Below are positions 58,480-64,000 of a stretch of DNA of 64,000 nt, piece after piece (position 1 is the first letter of the stretch; each line of letters begins with the position of its first letter). This DNA comes from Comamonas serinivorans. Lineage in GTDB: Bacteria; Pseudomonadota; Gammaproteobacteria; Burkholderiales; Burkholderiaceae_C. The stretch covers positions 62,001-126,000 of the forward strand of contig NZ_CP021455.1 of NCBI RefSeq assembly GCF_002158865.1. The letters run 5' to 3'. The notes under the pieces are model-generated. The model ran no database searches. It was not told where the DNA came from and saw nothing but the letters and a program-made list of their open reading frames with translations. A program made the position numbers and the translations under genes.

Positions 58480-58766
58480 CGCCGCCGTTACCCTCGGCCC
58501 AGCCCGGCGCGCATGCGGGTGCCTGGTCAGCGCACGGCGAGCCCGCCGAACCAGCGGGGCATCGGTCGACGTCGCCTCGGGGGTGCGCCATCCACTTCAG
58601 CGCCGGACCCGGCCGTGAACCAAAGGGTTGGATCGGGGGCGTGATCGGCCGCTGGATCAACCTGGGGATCGGCAGGCGGCCAAGGCCGCGCCAGGCCCGT
58701 GCCCAGACGACCACCGAGACTGCGAACATCCGCCCGGCACCAGGCCGGCCGGCTGCCGGCATGCGC

Positions 58767-59762
58767 TCAGGACGCCGCGCGCACCAGCGTGCTTTTGCCG
58801 AACAGGCTTTGCAGCAGGTCCAGCACCAGCTCGGCCGTCTGGTTGCGCACGTCCAGCACGGGGTTGAGCTCCACCAGGTCCATGGAGCCCAGGCAGCCGG
58901 TGTCGGCCAGCATCTCCATGCACAACTGGGCCTCGCGGTAGGTGGGGCCGCCGCGCGCGGTGGTGCCGGTGCCCGGCGCCAGCTCGGGGTCGAGGAAGTC
59001 GACGTCGAAACTCAGGTGGAGGTGCACATCGGGCGCGTGCACGTCGCGCAGCACGCGGCGCATCACCTCGGGCATGCCCAGCTCGTCGATGGCGCGCATG
59101 TCATAGGCCTCGATGCCGAAGCGGGCGATGCGCGCTTTTTCCGCCGCGTCCACGCTGCGCAGGCCGACCTGGCGCAAGGCCGTGGCCGGCAAGGGCGGGC
59201 GCGCCAGGGCCTGCAAGGCCTGGGGCCCATGGCCGAGCAGCACCGACACCGGCATGCCGTGGATGTTGCCGCTGGGCGAGCTGCGCGCGTCGTTGCAGTC
59301 GGCATGGGCGTCCAGCCAGACCACGCGCAGGGTTTTGCCCTGGCGCGCGCAGTGCTGCGCCACGGCCGGGATGGAGCCCATGGCCAGGTGGTGGTCGCCC
59401 CCGAGCAGCAGTGGCAGGCTGCCGCCGGCCAGGGCCTGGGCCACTGCCTCGTGCACCAGGCCGCACCAGCGCACGCACGCGTCCAGGTGGTGCAGGCCAC
59501 TGCGGTCGGGGCGGGGCTGGCGGTGCACGGCGCTGGCCGGGCCCCGCAGGTTGCCGCCGTCCTGCACGGCCACGCCCTGAGCGGCAAGGGCGTCAGCCAG
59601 GCCGGCGATGCGCAAGGCATCGGGCCCCAGCCGGGCGCCGGCACGGGCGGCGCCGGCGTCGCAGGGCGCGCCGATGAGGCGCACGCGTTGTGGTTGATCG
59701 ATCGGGGTATGGCCATCTTCCCATTGTGAAGAAGACGATAAATGAGGCGTACTGCTGTTCAT
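58767..59762 (-). CDS. rocF: arginase
   Basis: 331 residues of the ureohydrolase family; hydrolyses arginine to ornithine and urea. Manganese ligands lie in G-G-D-H-H-L-A-M-G, D-A-H-A-D-C-N and S-F-D-V-D-F-L-D-P. The ATG at 59762 has an AGGA site. Codons 4-19 are written by element E22, so the family-like part starts only at about residue 24 (P-Q-R-V-R-L-I-G-A-P). Confidence 0.9.
   Translation of the reverse strand: MNSSTPHLSSSSQWEDGHTPIDQPQRVRLIGAPCDAGAARAGARLGPDALRIAGLADALAAQGVAVQDGGNLRGPASAVHRQPRPDRSGLHHLDACVRWCGLVHEAVAQALAGGSLPLLLGGDHHLAMGSIPAVAQHCARQGKTLRVVWLDAHADCNDARSSPSGNIHGMPVSVLLGHGPQALQALARPPLPATALRQVGLRSVDAAEKARIARFGIEAYDMRAIDELGMPEVMRRVLRDVHAPDVHLHLSFDVDFLDPELAPGTGTTARGGPTYREAQLCMEMLADTGCLGSMDLVELNPVLDVRNQTAELVLDLLQSLFGKSTLVRAAS
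59707..59752. repeat. 46-bp palindromic element E22 (in 5' coding region of arginase)
   Basis: GTAT-N38-GTAC, 46 bp, one mismatch in the right tip. It encodes residues about 4-19 of the arginase. Confidence 0.6.
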
Positions 59763-59909
59763 GGTGACGTGATCCTGAGGTCGACTGGGTGGCTTGGGCC
59801 CATTCTGCGCGGCGGTTCAGGCCTGCGCCAGAGGGCCCGGTCTTGCCGGCCGGCCGCCAGCGCTGCTCGGTGAGCAAGGCCTTACGGACCCGGCATCTGG
59901 CGTGCCCGC

Positions 59910-61364
59910 TCACCCCAACGCCGCCTGGAGCCGGCCGGCCAGGCGCAGGGCCTCGCGCTCGTCGGCGATGTTGGCAAAACCCATCAACAGCCCCTGGCGC
60001 GGCGGCGCCGCCATGTACCAGCGCGACAGCGGGTGCACCGCCAGGCCGGCGTCGCGGGCGCGCTCGGCCAGCGCCATGTCGCTGTCGCCATCGGCCAGCC
60101 GGGCCAGCAGGTGCAGGCCACCCGGCCGCAGGTCGATGCGCACCCGCTCGCCCAGCACGCGCTGAAACGCCCGCTGCGCGACGGCGCGGCGCTCGGCGTA
60201 CAGCTGGCGCATCTTCTTCAGGTGGCGCGGGAAATGCCCTTGCGCCATGAAATCCGCCACGCTGGACTGCAGCAGGTAGGGGCTGCCCGCGTTCAAGTTG
60301 GACGACACCGCCTGAAACCGCCGCACCGCGCTGAGCGGCGCCACCGCATAAGCCAGCCGCAGGCCCGGAAACATCACCTTGCTGAAGGTGCCGGCGTAGA
60401 TCACGCGGTCGTTCCGGTCCAGGCTCTTGAGGGCTGGCAAGGGCCGGCCCTGGTAGCGGAATTCGCTGTCGTAATCGTCCTCGATGATCCAGCTGCCGGC
60501 CTCGCTGGCCCAGTCGAGCAGCGCCATGCGGCGCTCGAGCGACAAGGTGACGCCCAGCGGGCTCTGGTTGGACGGCGTCACCATCGCGAACCGGGCGTAA
60601 GGGCTCAGCCGCCGCCCCTCGTCGACGCGCAGACCGTGCTCGTCGACCGGCACGGGCACCACCGTGACCGCCGCGTTGTGCAGAAAGGGCCGTGCCAGGA
60701 TGTAGCCGGGATCTTCGAACCAAAAGGCATCGCCGGGGCTGGACAGGCTGCGCAGGCTCAGCTCCAGCGTGGTGCGCAAGCCGGTGGTGACGAAGACCTG
60801 CTCGGGCACACAGCTCACGCCGCGCGACACGCCCAGGTAGGTGGCGATGCGCTCGCGCAGCTCTTCGAAGCCCTGCGGATCGGGGTAGCCCAGCCGCATG
60901 GGTTCGCTGCCGCGCAGGCGATGCGTGACCAGCCGGTTCCACACCTTGCGTGGAAAGGCGTCGAGCGCGGGCAGGCCCAGCTGCAGCGGTTTGGGCGCCT
61001 TGCCGTCGTGGTCCACGATGGTGGCCGGGGCCACCGGGGGCAGACTGCCCTGCGGCCGGGCCACCACCGCCTGCGGCAGGCGGGGCGAGACCACCGTGCC
61101 CGCGGCCCCGCGACCCTGGAAATAGCCTTCATCCGCCAGGATGCGGTAGGCGAGGTCCACCGTGCTCCGCGCCAGGCTCAGCTCGGCCGCCAGCGCGCGG
61201 GCGGCGGGTACGCGATCGCCGGCCCGCAGGTGGCCCAACTCGATGGCCGTTTTGAAGCGCTGGCAGATCTGCAGGTACATCGGCTGGTCCAGCGTGCGAT
61301 CGATGCGCAGCTGCAGCGCCGATGGCGTTTCAGCGTTGCGGAAAGAGGGGACAGACGTGTTCAT
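59910..61364 (-). CDS. MocR/PdxR-like transcriptional regulator
   Basis: 484 residues: an N-terminal GntR-type winged helix (about 25-95) fused to a fold-type I aminotransferase domain (about 120-480). The PLP lysine sits in Y-A-G-T-F-S-K-V-M-F-P-G, and the P-S-N-Q-S-P-L-G and E-D-D-Y-D-S-E-F motifs are typical. It is divergent from the CMD gene, so it probably controls that set. The spacer has CTTGGC-N12-GCCAAG at 61386-61409. Confidence 0.92.
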   Translation of the reverse strand: MNTSVPSFRNAETPSALQLRIDRTLDQPMYLQICQRFKTAIELGHLRAGDRVPAARALAAELSLARSTVDLAYRILADEGYFQGRGAAGTVVSPRLPQAVVARPQGSLPPVAPATIVDHDGKAPKPLQLGLPALDAFPRKVWNRLVTHRLRGSEPMRLGYPDPQGFEELRERIATYLGVSRGVSCVPEQVFVTTGLRTTLELSLRSLSSPGDAFWFEDPGYILARPFLHNAAVTVVPVPVDEHGLRVDEGRRLSPYARFAMVTPSNQSPLGVTLSLERRMALLDWASEAGSWIIEDDYDSEFRYQGRPLPALKSLDRNDRVIYAGTFSKVMFPGLRLAYAVAPLSAVRRFQAVSSNLNAGSPYLLQSSVADFMAQGHFPRHLKKMRQLYAERRAVAQRAFQRVLGERVRIDLRPGGLHLLARLADGDSDMALAERARDAGLAVHPLSRWYMAAPPRQGLLMGFANIADEREALRLAGRLQAALG

Positions 61365-61479
61365 GGCCTGGTCATTTTTGCATTTCTTGGCTGTTTCGAC
61401 ATGGCCAAGAGGCTCGCATACTTCGCTTCAACCCAGGCCTCAGCGGCCGCGGCCCTCTCCCTCTTTCAAGGACTTGGAC

Positions 61480-61917
61480 ATGCAAACCCGACTCGATTTC
61501 TACGCCGCCCATCCCGCCATCGTGAAGGCCCTCATGGGCGTGGAACAGCAGATTGCCAAAAGCCCGCTGGACACCCTGCTCAAGGAGCTGGTGCGCCTGC
61601 GCGCCTCGCAGATCAACGGCTGCGCCTTCTGCCTGGACATGCACGTGGCCGAGGCCACCCAGGCCGGCGAGTCCCCCCGCCGCCTGGCGACCGTTGCCGC
61701 CTGGCGGGAAACGCCGTTTTTCAGCGACCGCGAGCGCGCGGCGCTGGCCTGGACGGAATCGCTGACCCTCGTGTCCGACAACCACGTGCCCGATGCCGTG
61801 TGGGAGGCCGTGCGCCCGCACTTCACCGACACCGAACTGGTGGAGCTGACAGCCTTGATCACCTCGATCAACAGCTGGAACCGCCTGGCCATTGCCTTCC
61901 GCAAGATGCCGTCGTGA
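61480..61917 (+). CDS. carboxymuconolactone decarboxylase (AhpD-like) family protein
   Basis: 145 residues from the ATG at 61480, which has an AAGGA site. The redox motif is C48-A-F-C51 with H55 (N-G-C-A-F-C-L-D-M-H), as in AhpD-like peroxidase partners. It is the first gene of a set divergent from a MocR regulator; the NmrA-like gene starts 14 bp after its stop. Confidence 0.9.
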   Translation: MQTRLDFYAAHPAIVKALMGVEQQIAKSPLDTLLKELVRLRASQINGCAFCLDMHVAEATQAGESPRRLATVAAWRETPFFSDRERAALAWTESLTLVSDNHVPDAVWEAVRPHFTDTELVELTALITSINSWNRLAIAFRKMPS

Positions 61918-61931
61918 ACCGGAGCCTCCAC

Positions 61932-62683
61932 ATGAAAATCCTCGTCATCGGCGGCAGCGGGCTGATCGGCTCCAAGGTCGTGAACAACCTGCGTCAACTG
62001 GGGTATGAAGTCACAGCCGGCTCTCCCAAAACGGGCATCAATGCATACACCGGCGAAGGCTTGACCGAAGCCCTGCGCGACACCCAGGTGGTCATCGACG
62101 TGAGCAACTCGCCCTCGTTCGAAGACCGGGCGGTCCTGGACTTCTTCGAGACCTCGGGCCGCAAGCTGCTGGCGGCAGAAGCAGCCGCCGGCGTGCAGCA
62201 CCACATTGCGCTGTCGGTCGTGGGCACGGAGCGCCTGCAGGACAGCGGCTACTTCCGCGCCAAGCTGGCGCAGGAGGCCCTGATCGAGGCCGCGGGTCTG
62301 CCCTACACCATCGTGCGCTCCACCCAGTTCTTCGAATTCCTGGGCGGCATCGCCCAGTCCAGCACGACGGGCAACGCCATCCGCCTGTCGACGGCGCCGG
62401 TGCAGCCGATCTCGTCCGACGACATCGCCGCGATCGTCGCCGACACGGCGCTGGCCCCGCCGCTGAACGGCCGCTTCGACGCCGCCGGGCCTGAACGGCT
62501 TGGGCTGGCCACGTTGATGGCGCACTACCTGCAGCGGCTGGGCGACCCGCGCACCGTGGTGCCGGATCCCCAGGCGCCGTACTACGGCGCCCAGCTGGAC
62601 GCGCAATCGCTGGTGCCGGCCGGCCCGCGCGACTGGGCAGCACCCGCTTCGCGGCCTGGTTCGGCAAATCGTATGGCGCATGA
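61932..62683 (+). pseudogene. NmrA-like NAD(P)-binding protein, apparent one-base frameshift near its end
   Basis: The Rossmann start I-G-G-S-G-L-I-G-S and the D-V-S-N-S-P-S-F-E-D and S-T-Q-F-F-E-F-L blocks match SDR/NmrA-like reductases. After L-V-P-A-G-P (near 62626) the expected ending R-L-G-S-T-R-F-A-A-W-F-G-K-S-Y-G-A continues in another frame, with its TGA at 62681-62683. One missing base near 62624-62630 explains this; as written, the frame instead fuses to the GNAT gene and stops at 63077. The shift could be real or an assembly error. Element E23 lies at codons 24-39. Confidence 0.75.
62003..62048. repeat. 46-bp palindromic element E23 (inside NmrA-like gene)
   Basis: GTAT-N38-ATAC, 46 bp, with CCG at position 15 and AACGG at position 28 as in the consensus. 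The encoded segment has no length change relative to the family as I remember it. Confidence 0.5.
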
Positions 62684-63077
62684 CCCGGCCGCCGGCGGGC
62701 CCGCCCTGGACCTGCGCCACGTGGACAACGACGCCGAGCTGCAGGCCTCGTTCGCCGTCATGCAGGCGCTGCGTCCCCACTGGCAGGACGCCGCCCGCTA
62801 CCGCGAACAGTTCGCGCGGCAACGCACCCAGGGCTACCGCCTGCAGCACACGCTGCTGCATGGCCGTTCGGTGGTCGTCGACGACCGGGTCGTGACGGCA
62901 TCGGCGCGCGGGCTGCGCGTGGGCGAGCGCCTGGTGCAAGCGGTGCGCCAGCAGGCGCGGCAGCTGCAGGCCCACCACCTGGTGCTGGACACCGGTCTGC
63001 ACATGGCGCTGGCCCAGCGCTTTGACGTTCGCCAGGGGCTGCTCGCCCGTGGTCTGCACTTTGTCGAACCCCTGTAA
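62673..63077 (+). CDS. GNAT-family N-acetyltransferase, probably internally deleted
   Basis: 134 residues from the ATG at 62673, overlapping the expected NmrA stop by 11 bases. The N-terminal R-P-H-W and the C-terminal A-x-R-F-D-V-R-Q-G-L-L-A-R-G-L-H-F fit small GNAT proteins, but residues expected between G-Y-R-L and Q-H-T-L-L-H-G-R (about 20, including a core strand) seem missing, and the acetyl-CoA loop is irregular. It may be non-functional. Confidence 0.6.
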   Translation: MAHDPAAGGPALDLRHVDNDAELQASFAVMQALRPHWQDAARYREQFARQRTQGYRLQHTLLHGRSVVVDDRVVTASARGLRVGERLVQAVRQQARQLQAHHLVLDTGLHMALAQRFDVRQGLLARGLHFVEPL

Positions 63078-63082
63078 CCCCC

Positions 63083-63690
63083 ATGAAACGCATCCTGCTT
63101 GTGAACAGCGGCCCGCACGGCACCGACAGCCATGGCCACCAGCTGGTCACCAACCTGCTGGCCGACGCGGCCATGCCGGCCCACCGGGTGACCGTGCGCG
63201 ACCTCGTGGCCTCGCCACTGCCGCCCATCGGCCGCGACTACGCGCTGGCCATCACCGCCAACGCCGCGCCCGAGGCACCCGCATTCGCCTGGTCGGAGAA
63301 GCTCATCGTCGAACTTGAGGCAGCGAGGTGCTGCTGATCGTCACGCCCATGCACAACTTCACCGTGCCGGCGACGCTCAAGCTCTGGCTGGATCACGTCA
63401 TCCGCATCCACCGCAGCTTTGCCCCGTCGCCCGAGGGCAAGCTCGGCCTGGTGAAAGACCGGCCCACCTTCGTGCTGGTCAGCTCGGGCGGCTTTCACAC
63501 CGGCGAGCGCGCCCGGCAGGCGGATTTCCTGACGCCTTACCTGCGCTACGCGCTCGCCTCCATCGGCATCGCCGACGTGCGCTTCATCCTGCTGCAAGGG
63601 CTGGTGTTCGGCCCCGACGCCGTGGCCAGCGCCGTGCAAGCCGCGCGTGGCCAGCTGCGCGATGCGCTGATCCAGGCCACGGCCGCCTGA
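63083..63690 (+). pseudogene. azoR: FMN-dependent NADH:azoreductase, apparent frameshift
   Basis: Two overlapping frames encode consecutive parts of one flavodoxin-fold AzoR-type protein. 63083-63337 gives the N-terminal half (M-K-R-I-L-L-V-N-S-G-P-H-G up to I-V-E-L-E-A-A); 63328-63690 gives the rest (L-L-I-V-T-P-M-H-N-F-T-V-P onward). One missing base near 63324-63328 accounts for the break. The gene follows the GNAT gene closely and belongs to the MocR-divergent set. Sequencing error is possible. Confidence 0.8.
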
Positions 63691-63834
63691 GCCCGCGCCG
63701 ATCCACACAGGGCGCGCTCGACGCACGTGCCGCTCCACGCGAGGGCGGCAGCGGCGCGATTTGGCGTCGGCCTGGCGACCGCGACCACCGGTCAGCCTGG
63801 CCGGGACGCGCCGGCTGCGCGTAGACTCTGGCGC

Positions 63835-64000
63835 ATGGCGTTCTGCTTGCAGGGTTTCCCCGTCTCGCGTGGCGTGGCCATTGGCCGCGCTGTCCGCATT
63901 GCGCCCACGCACCTGGACGTGGCGCGCTACTTCATCGAACCCGATCAGGTCGATGCGGAGTGGGAGCGCCTGCGCGCCGCACGCGACGCGGTGGCGCACG
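63835..64000 (+). CDS. ptsI: phosphoenolpyruvate-protein phosphotransferase, PTS enzyme I (partial, 5' end)
   Basis: The first 55 codons before the right edge. The start M-A-F-C-L-Q-G-F-P-V-S-R-G-V-A-I-G-R-A is characteristic of enzyme I, which passes phosphate from PEP to HPr. The phosphohistidine and PEP-binding domains lie outside the window. Confidence 0.85.
   Translation, partial: MAFCLQGFPVSRGVAIGRAVRIAPTHLDVARYFIEPDQVDAEWERLRAARDAVAH

Noticed and set aside
61386..61422. Another possible element between mocR and the CMD gene
   Set aside because: An ATAC is present but no GTAT at 46 bp; only a short CTTGGC/GCCAAG dyad is seen.
60033..61931. The upstream part of a 1014-codon plus-strand frame that ends in the NmrA/GNAT region
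   Set aside because: It is antisense to the MocR gene and then overlaps the CMD gene in another frame; the NmrA protein starts at 61932 with its own Rossmann motif.

Overview
The window is GC-rich, densely coded bacterial chromosome. Gene content and order (sucCD, a PP2C/FHA/CHASE2-cyclase block, a liv-type ABC cluster, glnK-amtB with a sigma-54 promoter, prpE, MocR, type 2 argC) point to a betaproteobacterium of the Burkholderiales, most likely Comamonadaceae. This is inferred from gene style; there is no rRNA in the window to settle it. I see no tRNA, rRNA, CRISPR array, transposase, integrase or prophage.

Layout. 1-6.2 kb: an alpha-2-macroglobulin-like gene running off the left edge, then psd and a small DUF1289 gene. 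6.2-14.4 kb: argC, sucCD, and a signalling block (PP2C phosphatase, FHA protein, CHASE2 adenylate cyclase, overlapping metallo-beta-lactamase-fold phosphodiesterase). 14.7-21.3 kb: a six-gene minus-strand set, binding protein-livH-livM-livG-livF-acyl-CoA ligase. 21.6-25.8 kb: comM, then glnK and an amtB whose product carries an extra periplasmic OmpA-like domain, behind a sigma-54 promoter and NtrC-like sites. 25.8-31.3 kb: an SDR, a lipoprotein esterase and a Pat-type acetyltransferase. 31.5-39.7 kb: a probable retron: HEAT-repeat protein, winged-helix/SWIM protein, a structured msr-msd-like ncRNA locus and a retron-type reverse transcriptase with extra N- and C-terminal regions. 40-51.2 kb: an acyl-CoA ligase, a solitary binding protein, and a TetR-controlled alcohol dehydrogenase/P450/ferredoxin-type reductase/aldehyde dehydrogenase set, then a nitronate monooxygenase. 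51.3-59.8 kb: prpE, a small membrane protein, an AraC regulator, a GMC oxidoreductase, a low-molecular-weight phosphatase and an arginase. 59.9-64 kb: a MocR regulator divergent from a CMD/NmrA/GNAT/azoreductase set that carries two apparent one-base frameshifts, and the 5' end of ptsI.

Two things stand out. (1) The retron locus at 31.5-39.7 kb, for which I can draw a candidate msr-msd RNA with a 13-bp a1/a2 pair, an msr stem-loop and a long msd hairpin. (2) A family of 23 dispersed imperfect palindromes of nearly invariant length (21 of 46 bp, 2 of 45 bp), GTAT-N38-ATAC with inner CCGTT/AACGG arms. They occur about every 2.8 kb, mostly between genes, often where genes converge, but also inside or at the edges of coding sequences. 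No repeat class I know matches this fixed-length, variable-interior pattern exactly.
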